Origin: Candidatus Latescibacterota bacterium
Lineage (GTDB): Bacteria; Latescibacterota; 4484-107
Direction: 5' to 3'
DNA length: 11,338 nt
Assembly (NCBI GenBank): GCA_030613045.1
Contig: JAUWMS010000030.1
Coordinates: 1 to 11,338, forward strand
Below, in pieces: positions 1 to 5,111 of this stretch; the stretch's first letter is position 1, and every line of letters starts with the position of its first letter. Under the pieces are notes generated by a model that saw nothing but the letters and a program-made list of their open reading frames with translations, ran no database searches and was not told the DNA's origin. Position numbers and translations under genes: made by a program.

Positions 1-143
1 CGAATGAACGCATTTACGATGCCCAGCAACAGGGCTGCAACGAGGATGGCCTGGGTCGAATTCGCGCTGATGCCCTCGAACAGATGCGTCACCGTGAGCA
101 ACGCCAACGCCGTGATCCCCCATCGGATCAGAAATCCTCGCAT
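1..143 (-). CDS. Phage-holin-4_2-type small membrane protein (N-terminal part, runs off left edge)
   Basis: The first 47 codons of a small integral membrane protein are present; the rest lies beyond position 1. The ATG at 143-141 has an AGGAG ribosome-binding site about 6 bases upstream. The protein opens MRGFLIRWGI, followed by a hydrophobic helix (about residues 8-22), a short polar turn (FEGISANST) and a second hydrophobic helix (AILVAALLLGIVNAFI) that is cut off. The charged MRxFLxRW start, the short loop and the LLLGIVNAFI stretch match the PF04020 phage-holin-4_2 family. These are chromosomal proteins of about 110-120 residues with four predicted helices and no proven function; the holin name comes from similarity only. 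It lies downstream of tsaD on the same strand, separated by a repeat palindrome. The family call rests on pattern recognition from an incomplete sequence. Confidence 0.72.
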   Translation of the reverse strand, partial: MRGFLIRWGITALALLTVTHLFEGISANSTQAILVAALLLGIVNAFI

Positions 144-163
144 CACTTGTCTCCTGAAAAGCA

Positions 164-233
164 GGTTGAGGTTGAGGTTAAGGTTAAGCTCCCCAACCCC
201 GCCTTTCTGAACCTCAACCTTAGCCTTGACCTG
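164..233. repeat. Imperfect palindrome of 6-base tandem units, overlapping the tsaD stop
   Basis: Four 6-base units (ggttga, ggttga, ggttaa, ggttaa) fill 164-187. After a C-rich spacer, a roughly complementary arm follows at about 209-233 (AACCTCAACCTTAGCCTTG and onward). The two arms can form a long imperfect hairpin. The right arm contains the TAA stop of tsaD (222-220) and its last codons. It fills the gap between tsaD and the membrane-protein gene and could act as a transcript-end structure, but has no U-tract. Confidence 0.75.
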
Positions 234-1233
234 TCTCTTGACTCAGCTTAAGCCTCGGTTCGGCGTTCAAATCCAGATCGGAGCGCTCGCCCCGCGCCAG
301 ACGAAACGCTCCGGCCATCGCGATCATGGCGGCATTGTCCGTGCAAAAAATCGGAGAAGGGAAGAGCACCCGAAATCCCTCTTGCTCCCCCCGTTGGCAC
401 AGGGTCCGGCGAAGCTCCGAATTCGCGGCCACCCCGCCGGCGGCAACGATGGTTTCGACGTTCACCAAGCGAGCCGCCTGCAAGGTCTTATCCACGAGCA
501 CATCCACCACCGCGCGCTGGAAACTCGCCGCTATGTCGGGAAGCCGGGCGACGACAGTTTCCGGGGAAAGTTTCTCCAGATAGCGCAGCACCGCGGACTT
601 CACCCCGCTGAAACTGAAATCAAGACTCCCTTGCTCCAAATAGGCCCGGGGAAAATCAATTGTAGCCTTCCCGGTCCGGGACAGCTTGTCAATCAGCGGC
701 CCGCCGGGATAGCCGATCTTCAACATTTTGGCTACCTTGTCGAACGCCTCCCCGGCCGCGTCGTCCCGCGTGCGCCCCAACTGCTTATAGACACCGAATC
801 GCGAAACGGAAATCAGCTCCGTATGCCCGCCGGATACCACCAACGCGATGAAAGGCGGCTCTATGGCATGCTCGATCCGCCCCGCAAAAATATGTCCCTC
901 AATATGATGGATGCCGACAAGGGGAATCCCCAAAGAAAAAGCAAGGGCCTTCGCCACGGATAGTCCGATCAGAAGAGATCCCACGAGGCCGGGTCCATAC
1001 GTCACCGCAATCCCTTCCAGGTCCCTCATCGTGCACTTCGCTTCGTCCAGACTCCGCTCAATCATCGGAAGCGCCATCCGAAGATGCGCCCGCGACGCCA
1101 ACTCCGGCACCACGCCTCCGAACGGGATATGCTCCTCCTGCGAAGAAATCGCATTGGACAACAATCCCCGCTCGTCGTCCCACACTGCGGCGGCCGTATC
1201 GTCACAGGAAGTTTCGATCCCTAAAACGAGCAC
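220..1233 (-). CDS. tsaD: TsaD, tRNA N6-adenosine threonylcarbamoyltransferase
   Basis: TsaD (formerly YgjD/Gcp) transfers the threonylcarbamoyl group from TC-AMP to A37 of ANN-decoding tRNAs. In bacteria it works in the cytoplasm with TsaB and TsaE; neither is in this window. The 337 residues match the usual length. Visible family features are the ASKHA-type N-terminus LGIETSCDDT (4-13), the metal-binding HIEGH (110-114), VSGGHTEL (133-140), DDAAGEAFDKVAKML (157-171), FSFSGVKSA (206-214), GGVAAN (266-271) and CTDNAAM (297-303), whose Asp is the third metal ligand. The start is GTG at 1233-1231, preceded by GAGGG; it places the conserved LGIETS at the very N-terminus, as expected. The last codons (TGQG, stop) lie inside a repeat palindrome. 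The neighbouring cdaR-like gene is upstream across a 249-base gap, so co-transcription is uncertain. Confidence 0.97.
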   Translation of the reverse strand: MLVLGIETSCDDTAAAVWDDERGLLSNAISSQEEHIPFGGVVPELASRAHLRMALPMIERSLDEAKCTMRDLEGIAVTYGPGLVGSLLIGLSVAKALAFSLGIPLVGIHHIEGHIFAGRIEHAIEPPFIALVVSGGHTELISVSRFGVYKQLGRTRDDAAGEAFDKVAKMLKIGYPGGPLIDKLSRTGKATIDFPRAYLEQGSLDFSFSGVKSAVLRYLEKLSPETVVARLPDIAASFQRAVVDVLVDKTLQAARLVNVETIVAAGGVAANSELRRTLCQRGEQEGFRVLFPSPIFCTDNAAMIAMAGAFRLARGERSDLDLNAEPRLKLSQETGQG

Positions 1234-1371
1234 AAATACACCCTCGATATTTACGAATCAAAGAAATAAGGAATTGCGACGCGCCCATTGTTCTTGACTC
1301 ATTATGGAACGGGGCGTAAATAACTTTCTCATTTTAAGTTTGGATTTTGTCACGGAGAAACTTCCTCTAAA

Positions 1372-1426
1372 AGTGAAAGAGTGGGAAAGTGGGAGGTCTC
1401 ACTTTCTCACCGTCTCACTTTCACAC
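1372..1426. repeat. Imperfect palindrome of short tandem units
   Basis: A purine-rich arm with a repeated AGTGRRA-like unit (1372-1394) is followed by its approximate complement, TCTCACTTTCTCACCGTCTC and onward (1397-1426). The repeat period is about 8 bases with irregularities. It lies between cdaR and tsaD and resembles the elements in the other gaps. Confidence 0.65.
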
Positions 1427-1429
1427 TTG

Positions 1430-1460
1430 GTCGATTCTCCTTTTATCGGACTGAATCGAC
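1430..1460 (-). other. 8-bp stem hairpin downstream of the cdaR-like gene
   Basis: GTCGATTC (1430-1437) and GAATCGAC (1453-1460) are exact inverted repeats around a 15-base loop. They lie 23 bases past the stop of the cdaR-like gene in its transcript. There is no U-tract, so a termination role is only possible. Confidence 0.45.
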
Positions 1461-1482
1461 TTCTTCTCTCCGCGCCCTCCGG

Positions 1483-2409
1483 TCACCGTGCGTTCATCCG
1501 AAAGGTCTGAGGCCGCCACTCCATCAGCATGATCCCGGGGGGCAAAATGAATACGGGCTGCGTATTTTGCTCCTCTTCCAGCGCGATGGCACGATAGTCC
1601 ATATAGGCGCGAATGTCGTCCATAGAAAGGGACTTCAACTGATCTAACCCGCCACGGACTTTAACGTCCACGGTGGGAGGATCCAACTTCGCTCCTCGGG
1701 GCGCATGGGTCAGATGAATGAGGACGTCCTCTATCCATTGCTCATTGATCGCCTGAATGTCCGAGAAAACCCGGACCTGCTCCGGAATGCAGACCACGTT
1801 CTCTCCCGGAGGAAAAACCACGCGGACGAGGCGATGAACATCCTTGCTCACCTCGTCTAACTTCAGCGGGTTCAATTTGACGCTACGCACCCCCTTGACA
1901 AATCGCCGGGGGCCCCGTACGAGTACACTATCTGGGTCTAACGCAATCGGCCCCACCTTCGTATACGTAGGAGCGCTCTTGATCGCTACATCGGCCTGAA
2001 CCGGTACCTTTTTCTCCAACAGGCGATCCAAATCAATTTCCACGGAAAGCGGGGATACCACCTCCATGGCCTCGACTTCAAGCCCCAAAGGAATGCGAAC
2101 GTCCGACGCGGAGAGCCGGTACGATCTTTTCCCGATTCGGCTTCCCATAACGCGAAGCACCATATTTACATTGGAATAACGCAAGCGCACCAACTGCTTG
2201 CCCGTTCCTTTGAACCGAACGGTCACAGCGTCGGGAACGGGGTTTGCGACCACCAGTCCGTCGGGCACATCCTCTATCCGACCGGATCGAAAGGGTACTG
2301 CCAGGGTATCTTCGTACAAATCGTTGGTCAGGACGTGAAGCCACAAAAGGATAGATAGAATAATAGCAGCCGTTTTGGCTCCCCAATGGTTTCCTGTGAT
2401 CCCCTGCAT
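1483..2409 (-). CDS. CdaR/YbbR-like domain protein, membrane-anchored
   Basis: This 308-residue protein has one N-terminal membrane helix (about residues 10-27, KTAAIILSILLWLHVLT) after a short positive segment. About 280 extracytoplasmic residues follow, made of repeated beta-rich segments. The helix ending in LLWLHV, the VPFRSGRIEDVPDGLVV-type segment, and repeated phrases such as VTVRFKGTGKQL and DSVLVRGPRRFVKGVRSVKL are typical of YbbR domains. Roughly three units can be seen (about 38-140, 141-225 and 226-308). In Firmicutes, CdaR binds and regulates the diadenylate cyclase CdaA, which is usually encoded next door; no cyclase is encoded here. YbbR-only proteins of unknown role also exist, so the regulatory role is inference. 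The start is ATG at 2409-2407. The leader carries 7-base repeats, and a 14-base palindrome lies about 110 bases upstream. Confidence 0.85.
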   Translation of the reverse strand: MQGITGNHWGAKTAAIILSILLWLHVLTNDLYEDTLAVPFRSGRIEDVPDGLVVANPVPDAVTVRFKGTGKQLVRLRYSNVNMVLRVMGSRIGKRSYRLSASDVRIPLGLEVEAMEVVSPLSVEIDLDRLLEKKVPVQADVAIKSAPTYTKVGPIALDPDSVLVRGPRRFVKGVRSVKLNPLKLDEVSKDVHRLVRVVFPPGENVVCIPEQVRVFSDIQAINEQWIEDVLIHLTHAPRGAKLDPPTVDVKVRGGLDQLKSLSMDDIRAYMDYRAIALEEEQNTQPVFILPPGIMLMEWRPQTFRMNAR

Positions 2410-2423
2410 GGCCTTAGCACCTG

Positions 2424-2446
2424 TGTGTGGTGATTGGTGATTGTGC
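2424..2446. repeat. Short 7-base tandem repeat in the cdaR leader
   Basis: On the minus strand, the unit CAATCAC occurs twice, followed by the related CACACAC. The run sits just upstream of the cdaR-like start codon. It is a small member of the 7-base-period elements found in other gaps. Confidence 0.55.
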
Positions 2447-2514
2447 CCTTATCATTCGGGCGGAAAAATATTATCGCGGATGAAGCTCCGATCATCGTCC
2501 CAAATTCAGAAAGC

Positions 2515-2528
2515 GTGGAATATTCCAC
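2515..2528. promoter_or_regulatory. 14-bp perfect palindrome, possible operator
   Basis: GTGGAATATTCCAC reads the same on both strands. It lies in the gap between the zinc-ribbon gene and the cdaR-like gene, about 105 bases upstream of the latter's start. A dimeric regulator could bind such a site, but no regulator is encoded nearby and chance cannot be excluded from one copy. Confidence 0.35.
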
Positions 2529-2547
2529 CCCACAAGCCATCTTCCCT

Positions 2548-2563
2548 GAAAACCCAGGTTTTC
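2548..2563 (-). terminator. Small hairpin just after the zinc-ribbon stop codon
   Basis: GAAAACC and GGTTTTC are exact inverted repeats separated by 2 bases, so at least 6 pairs with a 4-base loop can form. They begin 4 bases past the stop codon. There is no U-tract, so this is a weak terminator or 3'-end stabiliser candidate. Confidence 0.35.
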
Positions 2564-2567
2564 CGGA

Positions 2568-2759
2568 CTACTTGTAGGACTTGGTAATATCCCTTCCAAT
2601 AGTCACTTCCCCATTGTCAATCCTCAGATGAAACCCGCACTCCGGGTTGGTGCACACCCATGCTTTATACCGGATGGAAGCACCATCCCTTCCATAGTCC
2701 GACAGGGGAACCAATACCCCCGTCTGGCATCTCAGGCATTCCGGAAAAGTATGTTCCAT
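2568..2759 (-). CDS. Small zinc-ribbon protein, function unknown
   Basis: The gene encodes 63 residues. Two cysteine pairs, CLRC (8-11) and CTNPEC (36-41), lie 24 residues apart with beta-type sequence between them. This is the layout of a small zinc ribbon binding one structural Zn. The chosen ATG (2759-2757) is preceded by GGAGG with 8-base spacing. The reading frame stays open 13 codons further upstream, but that extension lacks such a site. The gene follows the HEPN gene on the same strand with a 63-base gap and may be co-transcribed with it. I do not recognise a specific family. Partners could be nucleic acid or protein; nothing in the sequence decides this. Confidence 0.72.
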   Translation of the reverse strand: MEHTFPECLRCQTGVLVPLSDYGRDGASIRYKAWVCTNPECGFHLRIDNGEVTIGRDITKSYK

Positions 2760-2822
2760 GCTTTTTTCCTCCCTTCCCTTCGAATTTTGGAACTTCATCC
2801 GCGAAAAGGTTCTCGTAAACGA

Positions 2823-3227
2823 TCAGCGATCCGTCCGCCTTCTAAGTTTCCTTACAGCCTTCACGACAAGCGCCGCATCACTTTCAATAGGTTCTCCTTT
2901 CGGCAACAATCCCACATCAGGGGGATAACGAGCATCAATATATACAGAGGAGAGAAACAGAATCTCCGTTTCACTCAAGGGAATATTGCAACCCAGTTTT
3001 TTGCACCTTATGGCCAGTGTATTGACATCGTGTATCCTCGGTGGAAATTCGCCTTTGTTCTCAAGGATTCCCTTTAGTATCTTTTCGGTGTACTGCTGGG
3101 CGTGAAAACAGATGGTTCGATAAAGCTTGTTCTCTGCATTCCACAGGATTTCAATGGCTTGGTAATCTTCCATAGCAAAATCTAACCACTTTTTCGACAC
3201 AGATAAAGCATGCTCACTCCTTTTCAT
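2823..3227 (-). CDS. HEPN-domain protein, putative toxin of an MNT-HEPN pair
   Basis: The gene encodes 134 residues, the usual size for single-domain HEPN proteins (PF05168), which are all-alpha. The family signature is clear: LYRTICFHAQQYTEKILKG (35-53), with R37 and H42 in the R-x4-H motif of HEPN ribonucleases, then RIHDV (64-68) and YIDARYPPD (96-104). In studied MNT-HEPN systems the HEPN protein is the RNase toxin, and the MNT protein silences it by adding AMP to a tyrosine near the active site. This protein has AQQY rather than the HxY arrangement of the HepT type, so the modified tyrosine (Y46, Y96 and Y101 are candidates) is unknown. The ATG at 3227-3225 overlaps the end of the MNT gene by 14 bases, implying coupled translation. 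Toxicity is inferred, not shown. Confidence 0.88.
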   Translation of the reverse strand: MKRSEHALSVSKKWLDFAMEDYQAIEILWNAENKLYRTICFHAQQYTEKILKGILENKGEFPPRIHDVNTLAIRCKKLGCNIPLSETEILFLSSVYIDARYPPDVGLLPKGEPIESDAALVVKAVRKLRRRTDR

Positions 3228-3540
3228 AGAGAATTTTCCCTTCCTTAAGAATCTCTCTAAAAAAGGCGCTTCCACTTTCCTGAAGTTCCTCAAACTCACG
3301 GGGTGTATAGACCACAACGTCCATCGGAATGTCCGTGCCTGCAATTTTTCTTACATCCACCCTGCGCCACAAGGGCCTTCTTTTCGTGCGCTTCACAAGT
3401 AAAAAATCCACATCGCTTTGTTCAGAAAAGTCGCCTCTCGCCCAGGATCCAAAAAGCATAATCCTCTCTGGCTTATAGACGTTCTTGAGTCTGGAAACTA
3501 TATCAGAAATTTCTTTTTGAACTCTTTTGGACGGATCCAT
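3214..3540 (-). CDS. Minimal nucleotidyltransferase (MNT), putative antitoxin to the HEPN protein
   Basis: A 108-residue nucleotidyltransferase of the DNA polymerase-beta superfamily. The active site is intact: GSWARG (31-36), SDVDFLLV with D43 and D45 (42-49), and a third acidic residue, D74, in IPMDVVVYT. By analogy with MntA it would use ATP to adenylylate the HEPN partner. The chosen ATG (3540-3538) has AGAGG about 10 bases upstream and gives the normal family length. In-frame ATGs at 3561 and 3588 are possible. The frame stays open further, to about 3711, but that stretch translates repeat-derived sequence. The stop lies 14 bases inside the HEPN gene. An 11-base inverted repeat brackets the alternative starts and covers the stretch between the ribosome-binding site and the start. 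The pair looks less GC-rich than tldD-tldE, consistent with transfer. Confidence 0.88.
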   Translation of the reverse strand: MDPSKRVQKEISDIVSRLKNVYKPERIMLFGSWARGDFSEQSDVDFLLVKRTKRRPLWRRVDVRKIAGTDIPMDVVVYTPREFEELQESGSAFFREILKEGKILYEKE

Positions 3541-3541
3541 T

Positions 3542-3613
3542 TTTAACAAACCTCTATTCATTTTTAGCTTTCTCTTCGATGACTCCATAATTCGAAATGC
3601 CGGGTTTGTTAAA
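3542..3613 (-). promoter_or_regulatory. 11-bp inverted repeat over the MNT translation start
   Basis: TTTAACAAACC (3542-3552) and GGTTTGTTAAA (3603-3613) are exact reverse complements 50 bases apart. In the minus-strand transcript the downstream arm begins inside the AGAGG ribosome-binding site and ends one base before the ATG at 3540. Pairing of the arms would block initiation there. Alternatively, the two half-sites could bind a dimeric repressor or the MNT-HEPN complex. The upstream arm also contains TTAACA, a possible -35 hexamer. Confidence 0.55.
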
Positions 3614-3670
3614 GACGGAGGGCCCTCTCCTCTATTCTCCCGAAAAGCTGCAAAGCAGGCAAAGGTGAAA

Positions 3671-3734
3671 TAACCAAAAACGAAGCGTGAAGCATGGAGG
3701 CTCCTGCGCATCGCTCATTCCTCATTCCTCGTTC
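3671..3734. repeat. 7-base-period element overlapping the PIG-L stop codon
   Basis: On the plus strand, CTCATTC, CTCATTC and CTCGTTC (3714-3734) are three consecutive 7-base units. Further related, less regular units extend back to about 3671. The stop codon of the PIG-L gene (TGA, 3724-3722) falls inside the run. The 3671-3700 part resembles the ACGCTTT/ACGTTTT units found at 5021-5060. Confidence 0.6.
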
Positions 3735-4381
3735 CACATTGGCAACAAAGCCTTCACCGTCTTTTTCCGATCCACCCGGATGTAAGCCTCCGCCCGCTCT
3801 GCGCCGCACTCATTCCCTCTCAGCCGATGCATCACCTCGTGGCTCTGCCAGACTTCTTCTCCGTTCTGACTTCGGTGGCAAAGCAAGGCCCGATGCTTGA
3901 TCTCCGCCACATCGGAGATATCTACGTAATGCGTCGGGTGGAAGTGGAGCGACTGCTGACCCGTCATGACCTCGAAGAAGTAGAAGTCAAACTGCGCTTC
4001 CGGATCCAAATACACACTCAGGGCAATGGTCCCTATACACCGGTGATCCGGATGCGTATCTACGGGCCAATGGGCGATGACCACGTCAGGTTGCCGGGCC
4101 AACAGAACCCGCTTAAACCGGGCCACGTTTTCGGGATGCGCATGGATGGTACCATGTGCATAATCCAGGATCTCCGCGTCAACTCCCAGAACGACCGCCG
4201 CCGCTTTTGCCTCCTCCGTCCTCACCTCCCGTTCCGGCCTTCCAAAAAATTGCCGTCCCGCTCTAAACGCCGTGGCGTGCACAAAGCACACCTCGTGTCC
4301 CCTCCGGACCGCATTGGCCGTTAGACCTCCACATCCCGATTCGGGATCATCGGGATGCGCTCCCAATACAACGATTCGCAC
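3722..4381 (-). CDS. PIG-L/LmbE family deacetylase
   Basis: A 219-residue zinc-dependent deacetylase of the PIG-L superfamily, which removes acetyl groups from N-acetyl-glucosaminyl compounds (examples: MshB, BshB and GlcNAc-PI deacetylase). Signature motifs are present: LGAHPDD (6-12), with H9 and D12 binding Zn and D11 as the likely base; HPDH (110-113), supplying the third Zn ligand; and the C-terminal ALLCHRSQN (165-173). The GTG at 4381-4379 is chosen because AAGGAG lies 8 bases upstream and it puts MRIVVLGAHPDD at the N-terminus, as in relatives. An in-frame TTG at 4408 has no such support. The substrate cannot be told from sequence: no partner glycosyltransferase or Cys ligase is encoded in the window. 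The gene follows ferredoxin across an 81-base gap filled by a palindrome. Its last codons and stop lie in a 7-base repeat. Confidence 0.92.
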   Translation of the reverse strand: MRIVVLGAHPDDPESGCGGLTANAVRRGHEVCFVHATAFRAGRQFFGRPEREVRTEEAKAAAVVLGVDAEILDYAHGTIHAHPENVARFKRVLLARQPDVVIAHWPVDTHPDHRCIGTIALSVYLDPEAQFDFYFFEVMTGQQSLHFHPTHYVDISDVAEIKHRALLCHRSQNGEEVWQSHEVMHRLRGNECGAERAEAYIRVDRKKTVKALLPMWNEE

Positions 4382-4414
4382 AGACGCCTCTCCTTCTTTA
4401 ATCTTCAACCCTCA

Positions 4415-4454
4415 GGAGACACGGAGACACAGAGCCTCTCTCCGTGCCTCCGTG
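4415..4454. repeat. Heptamer-type imperfect palindrome between ferredoxin and PIG-L genes
   Basis: GGAGACACGGAGACACAGAG (4415-4434) holds 7-base-spaced units and faces its approximate complement CCTCTCTCCGTGCCTCCGTG (4435-4454). CACGGAG and CTCCGTG form an exact inner stem. It begins 8 bases past the ferredoxin stop in the minus-strand transcript, so it could act as a 3'-end structure for that gene. Confidence 0.7.
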
Positions 4455-4462
4455 GTGCAGCT

Positions 4463-4657
4463 TCATTCGACCAGAATAGCCTCCGAGGGGCAATCTTCCG
4501 CCGCCTCCCGGATCGCATCCTCATACGTGTTGAAGTCCACGCCGGCCTTGACAATGGCGCTGTCGTCGCCCATTTCGAATACCTCGGGACAGGTGTCCTC
4601 GCACAGCCCGCACTGGGTGCATTCGTCCTCGTCAATCCTCACCTTCGTGATAGCCAT
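4463..4657 (-). CDS. Small single-cluster [4Fe-4S] ferredoxin
   Basis: A 64-residue soluble electron carrier. CTQCGLCEDTCP (13-24) and CP (56-57) match monocluster ferredoxins such as those of Desulfovibrio and Thermotoga, with C13, C16, C19 and C56 as cluster ligands. C23 is the extra cysteine seen in part of that family. The remainder is strongly acidic, as usual. The ATG at 4657-4655 is chosen because AAAGGAGG lies 5 bases upstream; the frame extends upstream to 4804, but that stretch looks like leader, not protein. Redox partners are unknown and no oxidoreductase is adjacent. It is probably the first gene of the minus-strand block, with a promoter candidate about 120 bases upstream. Confidence 0.95.
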   Translation of the reverse strand: MAITKVRIDEDECTQCGLCEDTCPEVFEMGDDSAIVKAGVDFNTYEDAIREAAEDCPSEAILVE

Positions 4658-4775
4658 ATCGGCCTCCTTTCTCAGGATGTTGGTGATAAAAAAGTTGAGG
4701 TTGTTCCTCGAAACCTCGCGGGGTGATGACTGCCGCAATCGGCAACAGATCCCGATGCCGCCATCAAGACGTTTA

Positions 4776-4804
4776 ATAGTACGAATTATCTGCCCTTTTG
4801 TCAA
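4776..4804 (-). promoter_or_regulatory. Sigma-70-like promoter candidate for the ferredoxin gene
   Basis: Minus strand: a perfect TTGACA (4804-4799), a 17-base spacer, then TACTAT (4781-4776), which matches 4 of 6 consensus positions. Transcription would begin near 4769, leaving a leader of about 110 bases before the ferredoxin ATG. Confidence 0.6.
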
Positions 4805-4928
4805 GCCCTTTTGCGCTTCCGAGTGAAAATTTGCAGCCGGTTTGCCTCCCCATCATCGAATAGCTTCCGAAAGCGAGCCGAACCGAGGAAAATCCCAAAA
4901 TTATCGCCTTGGTAATCCGATAATTTGC

Positions 4929-4958
4929 TTGCATAGCGGGGGCGGAATTGCGTATATT
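4929..4958 (+). promoter_or_regulatory. Weak promoter candidate for tldD-tldE
   Basis: TTGCAT (4929-4934), an 18-base spacer and TATATT (4953-4958, 5 of 6 consensus positions) face tldD. If used, transcription starts near 4965 and the whole 7-base repeat block lies in the leader. Confidence 0.4.
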
Positions 4959-4968
4959 AGGTGTCAAA

Positions 4969-5020
4969 ATCAGGGATCAGGGATCAGGGATCAGGAGTCA
5001 GGGGTCAGGAGTCAGGGGTC
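4969..5020. repeat. Tandem array of the 7-base unit (A/G)TCAGG(G/A)
   Basis: Seven complete units follow directly at 4969, 4976, 4983, 4990, 4997, 5004 and 5011, plus a partial one. The first three are identical (ATCAGGG). Later units vary only at the first and last base. The period of 7 shifts the reading frame each unit, so it is not coding. Confidence 0.95.
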
Positions 5021-5060
5021 ACGCATTACGCTTTACGTTTTACGCTTTACGTTTCACGCA
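5021..5060. repeat. Tandem array of the 7-base unit ACG(C/T)(T/A)T(T/C)
   Basis: Five units directly abut the preceding array: ACGCATT, ACGCTTT, ACGTTTT, ACGCTTT and ACGTTTC, followed by a partial ACGC. The period matches its neighbour although the unit sequence is unrelated. Confidence 0.93.
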
Positions 5061-5111
5061 CTCATTTTTCGGCAGACGATAGGGCATTCACTATGGGAAG
5101 GAGGAGCATCC

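Larger units (their letters stand above)
4658..5111. other. Divergent intergenic region (ferredoxin / tldD)
   Basis: 454 bases between divergent genes. It holds the ferredoxin leader and promoter candidate, a plus-strand promoter candidate (4929-4958), two abutting 7-base tandem arrays (4969-5060) and the tldD ribosome-binding site. Open frames across it are repeat translations without initiation signals. No RNA gene is seen. Confidence 0.6.

Noticed and set aside
1..143. Prophage signal from the holin-like protein
   Set aside because: PF04020 holin-type proteins are common chromosomal membrane proteins, and no other phage gene is seen.
226..963. Long plus-strand open frame opposite tsaD
   Set aside because: It is antisense to the clearly conserved tsaD and its translation shows no recognisable domain; it is a GC-rich shadow frame.
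1291..1325. Plus-strand TTGACT with a downstream AT-rich hexamer as a promoter
   Set aside because: The -10 candidate (TAAATA) is poor and there is no plus-strand gene downstream; it would only run antisense to the cdaR-like gene.
3541..3711. N-terminal extension of the MNT protein by up to 57 codons
   Set aside because: The extension translates repeat-derived sequence and intergenic DNA; family length and the AGAGG site favour the ATG at 3540, although 3561 remains possible.
4969..5060. Possible CRISPR array
   Set aside because: Units are contiguous 7-mers with no spacers and far too short; no cas genes are present.
4842..5111. N-terminal extension of tldD by 90 codons
   Set aside because: It translates two 7-base tandem arrays, has no ribosome-binding site, and the ATG at 5112 has a strong GGAGGAG and gives the normal TldD length.
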